DNA of 64,000 nt from an uncultured Acidimicrobiales bacterium (GCA_938041035.1 CALHYX010000024.1:17506-81505); one strand, 5' to 3'; shown: positions 7,330 to 18,035, counted from the stretch's first letter. A program made the numbers and translations. Notes: generated by a model not told the origin, from the sequence alone.

Positions 7330-8493
7330 TTACAGACGGCGGGCGCCTTCCTGAAAGTGGGTGGCCACGACGGTCGTGCCGCCGTCGTCCCAAAGGTCGG
7401 CCTGAACCTTCAGTGCCCGCCAGCCCGAGTCGCCGGCGTCGACGATCGGGACGGCGATCGTCTCGGTGCCGCTGCACAGCCATGGGTGCGAGACCCGCTC
7501 GGTGATCACGTCTCGGCCGACCCGCTCGGTGACCGTTACGTGGAAGGTGATAATGGTGAGTCGGCTCGGGCAGGCGACGGTCACCGCCAGGGCACCGTCG
7601 GTCACCGTGCCGATCCGCACCGGGGACGTGGGGTCGGGGTTCACCTGCAGGGCGACCGGCCGGATGCGTTCGGTGAGACGAACGGTTCCCGTGTAGGCGG
7701 CGTTCGACGGGCGGGCACCGGCCTGAGCGGCGCCGACCCACACGGTGGCTGGTCCGGGCCGCAGGATCTGAGAAGCGTGCAGCTCGACCGGAACGTTGGT
7801 CGGGCCGTCGCAGGAGACCGCTTCGTCCACGATGTGGTCCGAACCGAGGGGGACATTGTTGGCGGAGAACGCCTGGCCCACGCCGAACTGGTCGAGCTGC
7901 ACGGTCAGGTGCAACCGAGCGGTGTCCGGGCCGTCGCAGACGATCGCGACCGTGGCGACCGAACCGTCGACCGTTACCCCGGTCACCTCGACCCCTCCAG
8001 TCGGCCAGGAGGCCGGCGTACGCCGATGAGCGTCGCGAACCGTGTCGAGCTCGCCGGTGGCGAAGGTGAAGCCGGACGAGTCGCCGTCACCCTCGGGAAG
8101 GACGTGCGCGCTGACCGAGTAGGTCGCCGTGCCCCGGTGGATTCGACCGTCGCGATGCGAGAGCGGCAACTCGACGGTTGCCGAACCGTCGCAGTGCACG
8201 TCGCGCAAACCGCTCGCCGCGCTCGCTCGAGCCTGGCTGATCCAGCCCGAGGTTCCGATTCGCACGACCTCGTCGCACGTGAACTCGACGGCCAGCGCCC
8301 GGTTGTCGAGGTTCTCGACCGACGTGATCGTGATCGGGCTGTCGGGGTCGAAGACGGGGTCGTGTTCCTGGGCGCCTGCCGGGCCGATGACCAGGCCGAG
8401 AACAGTGGCGAACACGGCCACGATCGTCGTCAGCACCCAGTGGACTGGCCGGGTGGGGCTCGGGGTGATCTCGGTGTGCGGGTTCTTGTGCAT
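7330..8493 (-). CDS. Secreted protein with three Ig-like repeats, unknown function
   Basis: The 387-residue product has a signal peptide ('VLTTIVAVFATVLGLVIGPAGA', cleavage before QEHDP) and no other membrane helix, so it is exported. The mature part has three similar beta-rich units of about 110 residues. Each has a Cys in a strand ('VEFTCDEV', 'VAIVCDGPD', 'VTVACPSRL') and a second Cys 40-50 residues later before an 'ELPL/VELH/AVPI' strand, consistent with one disulfide per unit. The fold resembles bacterial Ig/fibronectin-like domains by pattern only. ATG8493 follows GGAGG at good spacing; an in-frame start 18 codons earlier lacks this and spoils the signal peptide. Confidence 0.8.
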   Translation of the reverse strand: MHKNPHTEITPSPTRPVHWVLTTIVAVFATVLGLVIGPAGAQEHDPVFDPDSPITITSVENLDNRALAVEFTCDEVVRIGTSGWISQARASAASGLRDVHCDGSATVELPLSHRDGRIHRGTATYSVSAHVLPEGDGDSSGFTFATGELDTVRDAHRRTPASWPTGGVEVTGVTVDGSVATVAIVCDGPDTARLHLTVQLDQFGVGQAFSANNVPLGSDHIVDEAVSCDGPTNVPVELHASQILRPGPATVWVGAAQAGARPSNAAYTGTVRLTERIRPVALQVNPDPTSPVRIGTVTDGALAVTVACPSRLTIITFHVTVTERVGRDVITERVSHPWLCSGTETIAVPIVDAGDSGWRALKVQADLWDDGGTTVVATHFQEGARRL

Positions 8494-8605
8494 CTTTGCC
8501 TCCAGGGGTACTCGGCGAGGTCGCCGTGTGCGGTTGACATCTCCCACACGTCTGGGACCGCGGCCATGTCCATGACGGTTCGGTTACGACGCGAAACCGG
8601 TCGGC

Positions 8606-9427
8606 TCAGGTGAACTCTGGTGGCCGCTTTTCGATGAACGCCTGGACGCCCTCCCGGTAGTCGGGGTGGCGCATGTGGTCGTCCATGAGGTCGACCGACT
8701 CGGAGACTGACTCCGCCGCCGACCGGTGCAGGTCGCGGTAGATCTGGGTCCGGGTGGCCCGGAGCGACTCGCCGGAGACGGTGCGGATCAGATCGTCGAG
8801 GTACGCGACCGTCTCGTCCACCAGGTCAGGCGCCGGGACGACCCGGTTCACCAGCCCGGCCGTCAACGCCTCCTCGGCCAGCATGACCCGCGAGGTCAAC
8901 AACACATCCATCGCCCGGCCGGTGCCCATCAGGCGCGGCAGTATCCACGACAACCCGTATTCGGCCGGCAGTCCGAGCTTGCCGTGGGCGGTGGTGAACT
9001 TGGCCCCGATGCTGGCGAAGCGAAGGTCACAGAAGGCGGCGAGAGCCATGCCGATGCCGGCGGCCGCACCGTTCACCGCGGCGACGATGGGTTTGGAAAG
9101 CCCGAAGTGACACGCGAACGGGGCATCGAACTCCTCGGCGACGCCATAGCCGGGCTCGGCGGCATCGTCGGCGAGGCCCCGGTCGTAGCCGCCCTTGGTG
9201 ACATGCCCGCTGAGGGCCTCGCTGTCGCCGCCGACACAGAACCGTTCGCCGACACCGGTGACGACGATGCCGCGCACGGAGTCGTCGGCATCGGCGGCCG
9301 CGAGCAGCGCCCGGTACTCGGTGTCCATCCGACCGGTCCACGCGTTGGCCCGATGGGGGCGGTTGAGCCAGATGATGCCCACGGCGCCTCGCTGCTCCCA
9401 TGCGGTTGCTTTGTGTTCGCTGTTCAT
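8606..9427 (-). CDS. Enoyl-CoA hydratase/isomerase family protein
   Basis: A 273-residue crotonase. It has the oxyanion-hole segments 'GERFCVGGDSEALSG' and 'NGAAAGIGMALAAFCDLRFAS', and a 'LGLPAEYGLSWILPRLMG' active-site region with one acidic residue in the second catalytic position. The Glu normally in the first catalytic position is replaced ('FTTAHGKLG'), so isomerase, thioesterase or another crotonase reaction is as likely as hydration. It starts three bases after the stop of the LysR gene upstream on the same strand, so the two are probably one transcript. Confidence 0.88.
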   Translation of the reverse strand: MNSEHKATAWEQRGAVGIIWLNRPHRANAWTGRMDTEYRALLAAADADDSVRGIVVTGVGERFCVGGDSEALSGHVTKGGYDRGLADDAAEPGYGVAEEFDAPFACHFGLSKPIVAAVNGAAAGIGMALAAFCDLRFASIGAKFTTAHGKLGLPAEYGLSWILPRLMGTGRAMDVLLTSRVMLAEEALTAGLVNRVVPAPDLVDETVAYLDDLIRTVSGESLRATRTQIYRDLHRSAAESVSESVDLMDDHMRHPDYREGVQAFIEKRPPEFT

Positions 9428-9430
9428 CGA

Positions 9431-10447
9431 CTAGCTCCAGAGGGTGACGTGCACGGCCGGGCGGAAGTGGCCCAGGTTGGCTCCCGACCCGGACAACATG
9501 GCCTGGGTGGCGCGCGGGGTGGTGATGAATCGAGTGAGCTCGAGCGCGACCGCGCTGGCCTGTCGGGCGCCGAGCGAGCTTGCGGTCCAGATGCCACCGG
9601 CCGCCCCGCCGCCGACATCGACGCGACACAGCGTCCCGTTGGCGATGGCCTCGGCCGCACGGAACTCCGGCACGACGCCGATTCCACCACCGCTGTGGGC
9701 CTCGGACAGCGCGGCGGCGTGGCTCTGGAAGATGCGCTGATGATGTTCGGGAACCTGGAATCGACGCAGCAGCGCGGCGGTGGCGCCGCTCACCTCGATC
9801 GCCGACGGGCCGAGCAGCCAGGGATAGGTGGCGAGCGTCGAGCGTTCGATTCGATCGCGAGCGAGCCGGTGCCCCCGACCCACGACGAGGATCAACTGGT
9901 ACTTCAGGAAGTCGTGGTGCCGCAGCTCCGTATCGGGTCGGTTTCGGTTCGGTCCGGTCGGATTGGGTCCGGTTCGATTGGGTCCCGTTCGATTGGGTCC
10001 GGTTCGATTGGGTCGGATGGCCACATCGGCCTGGCGCGACGCCAGCAGGTCGTCGAACCGGTCGCTCGGATGCACGCTCATCTCGACCTGGAGGTCGTCG
10101 GCTCGAGTGGAGAAGAGCTCGATCAACCCCGGTGCCGCGTACTCGGCGAACAAGCTGGTCGTCGCCAGCCGCAGCACCCGGCGACCCTGACCGGCCGCGA
10201 GGACCTCCTGGCGGGTCTGGTCCTGGAGGCCGAGTAGTTCGACCGCCCGAGTGGCGAGGCGAAGGCCGCCGGGCGTGAAGGCCAGACCGTTACCGGAGCG
10301 CCGATACAGGGCGTCGTCCAACTCTTTGCGCAGCGCCGAGGTGTGCGACGAAATTGCGGCCTCGCTGACCCCGAGCTCCTGGGCCGCGGCCTTCGCCGAG
10401 CCCAGCCGCACGATGGCGCTGAACGCCGTCAGTTGCGCGGGTGTCAT
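9431..10447 (-). CDS. LysR-family transcriptional regulator (candidate cox regulator)
   Basis: The 338-residue protein has an N-terminal LysR winged helix (residues 1-62: 'LTAFSAIVRLGSAKAAAQELGVSEAAISSHTSALRKEL') and a substrate-binding C-terminal domain. It is transcribed away from coxM across a 196-base gap that contains a CTTAAG-N6-CTTAAG inverted repeat directly upstream of a -35 box, so it is the natural candidate regulator of the CO dehydrogenase operon. Its effector domain carries an insertion of pentapeptide repeats (NRTGP-type) encoded by four 15-bp units, about residues 146-166, which should form a flexible surface loop. The downstream enoyl-CoA hydratase gene is almost contiguous. 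Confidence 0.9.
   Translation of the reverse strand: MTPAQLTAFSAIVRLGSAKAAAQELGVSEAAISSHTSALRKELDDALYRRSGNGLAFTPGGLRLATRAVELLGLQDQTRQEVLAAGQGRRVLRLATTSLFAEYAAPGLIELFSTRADDLQVEMSVHPSDRFDDLLASRQADVAIRPNRTGPNRTGPNRTGPNPTGPNRNRPDTELRHHDFLKYQLILVVGRGHRLARDRIERSTLATYPWLLGPSAIEVSGATAALLRRFQVPEHHQRIFQSHAAALSEAHSGGGIGVVPEFRAAEAIANGTLCRVDVGGGAAGGIWTASSLGARQASAVALELTRFITTPRATQAMLSGSGANLGHFRPAVHVTLWS
9951..10010 (-). repeat. In-frame 15-bp tandem repeat inside LysR gene, four units
   Basis: Four 15-bp units (9951-9965, 9966-9980, 9981-9995, 9996-10010), nearly identical and preceded by a degenerate partial unit, encode Asn-Arg/Pro-Thr-Gly-Pro on the minus strand. Frame is kept, so the regulator stays intact. 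Confidence 0.92.
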
Positions 10448-10505
10448 GGTCGCGGGGCGAGCGTCATCGTCCGAGGTTTGCCGATAACGGCACGGGCGGC
10501 AAGGC

Positions 10506-10527
10506 GACTTAAGGGATCACTTAAGTC
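10506..10527. promoter_or_regulatory. Inverted repeat GACTTAAG-N6-CTTAAGTC, candidate LysR operator
   Basis: Perfect 8-base arms (10506-10513 and 10520-10527) separated by six bases end five bases before a TTGACG -35 box. LysR activators commonly bind dyads of this size immediately upstream of -35, and a divergent LysR gene starts 59 bases away. Confidence 0.6.
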
Positions 10528-10531
10528 ACCG

Positions 10532-10560
10532 TTGACGCTGTGACCAGGGTCACGTAGACA
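10532..10560 (+). promoter_or_regulatory. Candidate cox operon promoter TTGACG-N17-TAGACA
   Basis: TTGACG (10532-10537) and TAGACA (10555-10560) are spaced by 17 bases, the best sigma70-type pair in the gap; transcription would start near 10567, leaving a leader of about 77 bases with an AGGGGGA ribosome site before coxM. A second TAGACA occurs at 10572 because of a 15-bp direct repeat. Confidence 0.55.
10540..10553. promoter_or_regulatory. Palindrome GTGACC-AG-GGTCAC in promoter spacer
   Basis: Six-base arms sit between the -35 and -10 boxes of the cox promoter, where a bound protein would block RNA polymerase or, for a MerR-like activator, twist the spacer. No MerR gene is nearby, so a repressor site is more likely. 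Confidence 0.45.
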
Positions 10561-10580
10561 ACGAAGTCACGTAGACAACG
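10549..10580 (+). repeat. Direct repeat of 15 bp over the cox -10 region
   Basis: GTCACGTAGACAACG occurs at 10549-10563 and again at 10566-10580, a 17-base period, duplicating the -10 hexamer TAGACA. It may give two start sites or two copies of a regulator site. Confidence 0.85.
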
Positions 10581-10643
10581 GATACGAAATGCGGTGGCCG
10601 CCGGTGCGGCGCGCCGTGAGGTTCGGTCGATCCAGGGGGAAAC

Positions 10644-11519
10644 ATGCAGGTACCCGCACCGTTCGAGTACGAACGGGCCAACAATGTTGCCGAGGCCATC
10701 GCGCTTCGCGAACGGCTGGGCCCGGAAGCCAGATTCATCGCGGGGGGTCACAGCCTTTTGCCGATGATGAAGCTGCGACTCGCCAACCCCGAATATCTCA
10801 TCGACATCAACGACTGCGAAGAGCTCTTCTACATCTCCGAAGATGGCGGTGAGATCCGCATCGGTGCCATGACCCGGCACCGCGAACTGTTGGAGTCCGA
10901 ACTGCTCGCCGAGCACTTCCCGATCTTCCGAGATGCCGAGGAGGTCATCGCCGATCCGGTGGTTCGGAATCGGGGCACGCTCGGCGGGTCGTTGTGTCAG
11001 GCCGACCCCTCCGAGGATCTCTCGGCCGTGTGCACCACCCTCGACGCCAGCTGCGTGATCAAGAGCACGAGCGGCGAACGGGTGGTATCGATGCACGACT
11101 TCCACGTCGGGCCCTACGAGACCGCGGTGGGCGATGCCGAGATGCTCACCGAGATCCGCATACCGCTGAAAGCCAACGGCGGAAGCGCCTACGAGAAGGT
11201 CGAACGTCGAGCCGGCGACTGGGCCGTCGTCTCGTCGGGAGCTGCGGTCTGGTTCGACGGCGACACCATCGCCGAAGGGCGCGTCGGCCTCGCGGCGGTG
11301 GGACCGAACACCACGTCCATCGACCCGGTGTCAGAGGCGCTGCGAGGCGCCACCCCCTCCGAGGACCTCTATCAGCAGGTTGGCGAAATCGCCGCCGCCA
11401 ACTGTTCGCCTCAGGACGACCAACGCGGCAGTGCCGCCTACAAAACCCATCTCGCCATGGAGCTCACCAAGCGGGCGTTGCGCCGCGCGGTGGCCCGAGC
11501 CAACGGACAGGAGGCCTGA
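10644..11519 (+). CDS. coxM: Aerobic CO dehydrogenase, medium FAD subunit
   Basis: The 291-residue protein is the flavoprotein subunit of a molybdenum hydroxylase. FAD-binding motifs are 'AGGHS' at residues 33-37 and 'TLGG' at 112-115, in the CO dehydrogenase medium-subunit pattern, followed by the C-terminal CO_deh_flav domain. In the complex it passes electrons from the [2Fe-2S] subunit to the quinone pool. It is the first gene of coxM-coxS-coxL; M-S-L order is the one known for form I CO dehydrogenases (form II is S-L-M). ATG10644 follows an AGGGGGA ribosome site. Confidence 0.95.
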   Translation: MQVPAPFEYERANNVAEAIALRERLGPEARFIAGGHSLLPMMKLRLANPEYLIDINDCEELFYISEDGGEIRIGAMTRHRELLESELLAEHFPIFRDAEEVIADPVVRNRGTLGGSLCQADPSEDLSAVCTTLDASCVIKSTSGERVVSMHDFHVGPYETAVGDAEMLTEIRIPLKANGGSAYEKVERRAGDWAVVSSGAAVWFDGDTIAEGRVGLAAVGPNTTSIDPVSEALRGATPSEDLYQQVGEIAAANCSPQDDQRGSAAYKTHLAMELTKRALRRAVARANGQEA

Positions 11520-11520
11520 C

Positions 11521-12014
11521 ATGCAGGTTGACATGACGGTGAACGGACAAGAGGTGAGCGAGGAGATCGAACCCCGCCACCTGCTCGTCCACTTCATTCG
11601 GGACCAGCTCGGTCTCACCGGCACCCACTGGGGTTGCGACACCAGCAACTGCGGCACCTGTGTCGTGCTTATCGACGGCGAGCCGGTGAAGTCGTGCACC
11701 ACGCTGGCGGCCATGGCCGGCGGCCACGACGTGCAGACGGTCGAGGGCATGGAGGTCGACGGCGAACTCGACCCGGTGCAGGAAGGCTTCATGCAGTGCC
11801 ATGGGCTCCAGTGCGGGTTCTGCACGCCGGGCATGATGCTCACCGCCCGAGCGCTGTTGAACAATGACCCGAACCCCACCGAAGAGGTCATTCGCGAGGC
11901 GATTTCAGGCCAGATCTGCCGGTGCACCGGCTACTCGACCATCGTGCGATCCATCCAATGGGCTGCCGCCCACGAATCGGCCGTCACGGTCGGAACCAGC
12001 AACGGGAGTGCGTC

Positions 12015-12018
<4 letters not shown>
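11521..12018 (+). CDS. coxS: Aerobic CO dehydrogenase, small [2Fe-2S] subunit
   Basis: The 165-residue protein has both iron-sulfur centres of the xanthine-oxidase family: the plant-ferredoxin-like site 'GCDTSNCGTC' (Cys39, 44, 47) with Cys58, and the second site 'CHGLQCGFC' plus 'CRCTGY'. It relays electrons from the Mo-Cu centre in CoxL to FAD in CoxM. It starts one base after the coxM stop and overlaps coxL by ATGA, so all three subunits are translated together. The start was set at ATG11521, which gives the standard 'VNGQEV' beginning; a longer frame inside coxM has no support. Confidence 0.96.
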
Positions 12019-14393
<2,375 letters not shown>

Positions 14394-14439
14394 AGGGCGG
14401 TCGAACCCGGCCGCCGAGCGTTCCAGGAGGCACCGACCG

Positions 14440-15336
14440 GTGCAACGTACCCATGCGGCTCGTGTCGCCGATCTGATCAGCCGGGGAATCCCCTTTGTCC
14501 AGGCCACGGTCGTTCGCGCCCAGTGTCCAACGTCGGCCCGGCCGGGCGACGCCGCCGTCGTGCTCGGCGACGGCGCGGTCGAGGGGTTCGTGGGTGGCCA
14601 GTGTGCGGAGGGGTCGGTGCGGCTCGCTGCGGTCCCGCTCCTTGAAACCGGCGAACCGCTACTCCTGCGGATCCTGCCCGAGGGCGGCGCCGACTTTCCC
14701 GAGAGCGACGGCGCCCAGACGGTGGTGAACCCCTGTTTGTCGGGCGGAGCGATCGAGGTGTTCCTCGAACCGAAGCTGCCAGCACCCCTTCTGGCGCTGG
14801 TCGGAGCGACGCCGATCGCCGATGCCCTTGCTCGCTTCGCCGAGCCGCTCGGGTTTTCGTTGCAGCACGCCTCCGGGGAGGTACCGGCGGTCGCCGGGGC
14901 CACCGCGGTCCTCGTGTCGAGCCACGGTCGTCATGAGCCGGAGACGATTCGGGCGGCTCTCGACGCCGGTGTGGAATTCATCGGGCTGGTGGCTTCGGCC
15001 AAGCGGGGAGCTGCGGTGATCGCGGAACTCGGGCTCACCGATGCCGAGGCGGCCCGGGTACATTCTCCGGTCGGCATCGACATCGGGGCCCGCACCGCGG
15101 AAGAGATCGCCGTGTCGATCCTCGCCGAGGTCGTGCGGGCGATTCGGGTCGACGGTCTTCGCGCCGCCCCGGGGGCAGCCCCGGCGCTGCCAGCGTCGGC
15201 GGTCGACCCGGTATGCGGCATGGAGGTGCTGGTCGGGTCCGATACCGCGCATCTCCACGTCGACGGCGTCGATCACTGGTTCTGCAATCCGGGCTGCCGG
15301 ACCCGCTACGCCGAAGAGGTGGGGGCGGCGCTATGA
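14440..15336 (+). CDS. XdhC/CoxI-family maturation protein fused to a C-terminal YHS domain
   Basis: The 298-residue protein has an XdhC N-terminal domain ('GFVGGQCAEGSVRLA', the family's Cys-containing motif) and an XdhC Rossmann domain (about residues 110-225). XdhC proteins carry molybdenum cofactor and help sulfurate it for hydroxylases. The last 44 residues are a YHS domain: 'VDPVCGMEV', then 'HWFCNPGCRTRY', with Cys259, Cys282 and Cys286. YHS domains occur in copper/heavy-metal ATPases and are thought to bind metal. Since form I CODH needs Mo, S and Cu, a metal-binding tail on its XdhC helper is suggestive. GTG14440 follows AGGAGG by nine bases and the gene lies 46 bases after coxL. Confidence 0.88.
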   Translation: MQRTHAARVADLISRGIPFVQATVVRAQCPTSARPGDAAVVLGDGAVEGFVGGQCAEGSVRLAAVPLLETGEPLLLRILPEGGADFPESDGAQTVVNPCLSGGAIEVFLEPKLPAPLLALVGATPIADALARFAEPLGFSLQHASGEVPAVAGATAVLVSSHGRHEPETIRAALDAGVEFIGLVASAKRGAAVIAELGLTDAEAARVHSPVGIDIGARTAEEIAVSILAEVVRAIRVDGLRAAPGAAPALPASAVDPVCGMEVLVGSDTAHLHVDGVDHWFCNPGCRTRYAEEVGAAL

Positions 15337-15349
15337 ACGCGCCCGCTCG

Positions 15350-15940
15350 ATGACCCGGGTCGCCGGACTCGTGCTCGCCGCCGGTGCGTCGCGCCGGCTC
15401 GGCCAGCCGAAACAACTGCTCGAGTACCGGGGTCGGCCGCTGCTGCAGACCGCCGTCGACACGGCGAACGGGGCCGGTTTCGCCCAGGTCGTGGTCGCGA
15501 TCGGCGGGGCGGCACCGGAGGTGCGCACCGGCGTTGACTTCTCCGACGCAGCCGTCGTGGAGAACGTCGCGTTCACCAGCGGTTGCTCCTCCTCGATCGT
15601 CGCCGCCCTCGACACGATCGATACCCGAGCCGATGGCCTGGTGCTGCTGCTGGGCGATCAACCCGGCGTCGGTCGCGACACCATCACCCGGTTGGTCGAG
15701 GCAGCAGCCGGCCACCCGATGGCCGTGTGCCGCTACGCCGACGGTCGGGGCCACCCCTTCTGGTTCGGGCGAGAGACGTTCACCGACCTCCGATCACTCC
15801 AAGGCGACAAAGCCGTGTGGAAGCTGCTCGAATCCGGAAAGCACGAGGTGACCGAAGTGCCGATTGCCGGGAACGTCCCCCTCGACGTCGACACCTGGGA
15901 TGACTACGAACGACTGCTCGCCGAGGATGACCGCCCATGA
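15350..15940 (+). CDS. MocA/MobA-like nucleotidyltransferase (molybdenum cofactor)
   Basis: The 196-residue protein has the NTP-transferase signature at its N-terminus ('GLVLAAGASRRLGQPKQLL'), a 'LLLGDQPGV' metal-binding Asp region and 'GRGHPFWFGRETFTDL', the pattern of MocA (molybdopterin cytidylyltransferase). It would attach CMP (or another nucleotide) to molybdopterin; CO dehydrogenase uses the cytosine dinucleotide form. ATG15350 lies 14 bases after the XdhC stop and the gene overlaps the next by ATGA, so it belongs to the cox operon. Whether it uses CTP or GTP is not decided by the sequence I can see. Confidence 0.88.
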   Translation: MTRVAGLVLAAGASRRLGQPKQLLEYRGRPLLQTAVDTANGAGFAQVVVAIGGAAPEVRTGVDFSDAAVVENVAFTSGCSSSIVAALDTIDTRADGLVLLLGDQPGVGRDTITRLVEAAAGHPMAVCRYADGRGHPFWFGRETFTDLRSLQGDKAVWKLLESGKHEVTEVPIAGNVPLDVDTWDDYERLLAEDDRP

Positions 15941-16821
15941 ACTTCAGCACTCGCATCGAGCTCGACGCGGCCCTCGATGTCGCCGACTACCTGGTGGACG
16001 AAGGGTTGTCGACGGCGCTGTTCCTCGCCTGGTCGATCCGCCAACCGTTGCTGCTGGAGGGCGAACCCGGAGTGGGCAAGACCACGGCGGCCAAGGCCAT
16101 GGCGGCAGTGCTCGGCGGACCGTTTCTCCGGTTGCAGTGTTACGAGGGCATCAGCGCGTCCGAAGCGCTGTATGAGTGGAACTACTCGCGGCAACTACTG
16201 GAGATCCGCCTGGCCGAGACCGCCGACGCGGCGATCGAGGCGACGGACCTGTTCACCGAGGACTTTCTGCTCGGCCGACCCCTGCTCGACGCGGTGCGCC
16301 ATCCGGGCCCTGCCCCGGCCGTGCTGTTGATCGATGAAATCGATCGCGCCGACGACGACTTCGAGGCAATGCTGTTCGAGTTCCTCGGCGAACGTTCGGT
16401 CACCGTCCCCGAGCTCGGCACGTTCGAGGCGATCGAACCGCCGGTTGTCGTCCTGACGTCGAATCGCAGCCGGGAACTGCACGACGCCCTGAAGCGGCGT
16501 TGCCTGTACCACTGGATCGAATTCCCGGATGTCGCCCGCATCGCCCAGATCGTTCGCCGGAACGTGGCCGAGGGGGCGGAGCCGCTCGTCGATGCCGCCT
16601 CGGCCTTTGTCCGTCGGGCCCGCGAGCTCGGTCTCGACAAACCGCCGGGGGTCGCCGAAGCGATCGACTGGGTCGGAGCCCTGCATGCGCTGGGGGTCAC
16701 CAACCTCGATGACGCCGAGGCCCGCCGGACCCTCACCGCGGTGGTCAAGACACCCGATGACCTGCGCACCGCCCACGCTGCGATCGACACCGGTGAGTTG
16801 TCCGTCGGGGCCGACGGCTAG
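15937..16821 (+). CDS. coxD: CoxD-like AAA+ ATPase, MoxR group
   Basis: The 294-residue protein has Walker A 'GEPGVGKTT' (residues 42-50), Walker B 'LLIDEIDRAD' (DEID at 133-136), sensor 1 'VVLTSNRSRELHDALKRRC' and the MoxR-type lid domain. In Oligotropha CoxD is an AAA+ chaperone needed for building the [CuSMoO2] centre, working with CoxE. The same pair follows here directly. It overlaps the MocA-like gene by ATGA and is two bases from coxE. MoxR-VWA pairs also mature other metalloenzymes, so the CODH assignment rests on the operon. Confidence 0.9.
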   Translation: MNFSTRIELDAALDVADYLVDEGLSTALFLAWSIRQPLLLEGEPGVGKTTAAKAMAAVLGGPFLRLQCYEGISASEALYEWNYSRQLLEIRLAETADAAIEATDLFTEDFLLGRPLLDAVRHPGPAPAVLLIDEIDRADDDFEAMLFEFLGERSVTVPELGTFEAIEPPVVVLTSNRSRELHDALKRRCLYHWIEFPDVARIAQIVRRNVAEGAEPLVDAASAFVRRARELGLDKPPGVAEAIDWVGALHALGVTNLDDAEARRTLTAVVKTPDDLRTAHAAIDTGELSVGADG

Positions 16822-16823
16822 GG

Positions 16824-18035
16824 GTGGCCGGTAGCGGGGTGCTCTTTCGCACGGTCGACCGGGCGGTGTTCGCAGCGGCCCTCGTGGATCGGCTTCGCGA
16901 CGCGGGGGTTGCCATAGGGTTGTCGGCCACCAACCGGTTCGTTGAGTGTCTGCGGGTCGGGCGTCCCGCCGATGTCACGAGCCTGTACTGGGTGGCCCGC
17001 ACGTCCCTCGTGAGCGACCGGCGCGACTACGCCACCTTCGACGCGGTTTTCGACGCGCTGTTTCGCGACGAGAGCCTGGCGGTCGGCGCCGGCCGCCACA
17101 ATGCGGCGCGAGCGACCGTGCGATCCGAAGGTTCGCTGGTGCATCGCTCCGCGCCCGTCGACGGGTTTGCCCTGATGGCCGGACGAGCCTCGGTTGGTCA
17201 GGCACCGGAGTTTCTGGATCCCGACCCCGATGCCGAAGATGGGTCGGACGATGCACTGGAGGTGCCCGAACTGCTCCCGTCCGCGCTCACCGGCCGGGTC
17301 GACACCCCGTTCGACCGGCTGAGCGCCGACGAACTCGCCCTTTTCGGCGGATGGATCCAGGCCCATCTCGCCGACTTTCCGAGCCGGCGAGGGCGGCGTC
17401 AGCGGCCGTCGCCCAGCGGAGGGCTCATCGATGTTCGGCGCACCATCGCCGAGGCTCGCCGAACCGCGGGCGAGCCCGTCGCGCTCGCTCGACGGCGACC
17501 GCGACGCCGCCCCCGCGGCGTGGTCGTGCTCGCCGATGTCAGCGGGTCGATGGAGTCGTTCACCCGGGTGTACCTGCACCTGATGCGCGCCCTGGTAACC
17601 CACGGACAGGCCGAGGTCTTCACGTTCGCGACCGAGCTACGGCGGGTCACGGTGGCGCTCCGCGACGGCGACGCCGACACGGCCATCGATCGGGTGTCCG
17701 ATGAGGTCGCGGATCGGTTCGGCGGTACCCGGCTCGGCGACAGCCTGGGCCTGCTCACCGCCAGCCCGGTGTGGTCGAATTCGGTGCGGGGCGCGATCGT
17801 GGTTATCGCCTCCGACGGCTGGGATGCCGGCGACCCGCTGACCTGCGAACGCAACATGGCCCGGCTCGCCCGAATGGCCCACCGCGTGATCTGGGTGAAC
17901 CCGCGGGTGGCGGCCGAGGAGTTTGCGCCGCTGGTCGGGGCCATGTCGGCGGCGTTGCCCCACATCGATGTACTCCTCAGCGGGCACACGATCCGCTCGT
18001 TGTTCGCCGTGCTCGATGCGGTGATCGACAGCTGA
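16824..18035 (+). CDS. coxE: CoxE-like von Willebrand factor A protein
   Basis: The 403-residue protein has a basic, low-complexity middle ('RRRPRRRPRG', about residues 222-232) and a C-terminal VWA domain beginning at 'VVVLADVSGSMESF', whose MIDAS metal motif DxSxS is Asp238, Ser240, Ser242. CoxE-family proteins pair with a CoxD-type ATPase to finish the CO dehydrogenase copper site. The start is GTG16824, two bases after the coxD stop. It is the last gene of the cox operon; the next gene has its own promoter. A separate CoxG-type membrane recruiter is not seen in the window. Confidence 0.9.
   Translation: MAGSGVLFRTVDRAVFAAALVDRLRDAGVAIGLSATNRFVECLRVGRPADVTSLYWVARTSLVSDRRDYATFDAVFDALFRDESLAVGAGRHNAARATVRSEGSLVHRSAPVDGFALMAGRASVGQAPEFLDPDPDAEDGSDDALEVPELLPSALTGRVDTPFDRLSADELALFGGWIQAHLADFPSRRGRRQRPSPSGGLIDVRRTIAEARRTAGEPVALARRRPRRRPRGVVVLADVSGSMESFTRVYLHLMRALVTHGQAEVFTFATELRRVTVALRDGDADTAIDRVSDEVADRFGGTRLGDSLGLLTASPVWSNSVRGAIVVIASDGWDAGDPLTCERNMARLARMAHRVIWVNPRVAAEEFAPLVGAMSAALPHIDVLLSGHTIRSLFAVLDAVIDS

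Noticed and set aside
9951..10010. CRISPR-like repeat array
   Set aside because: Units are contiguous without spacers and in frame within a LysR gene; no cas genes are present.
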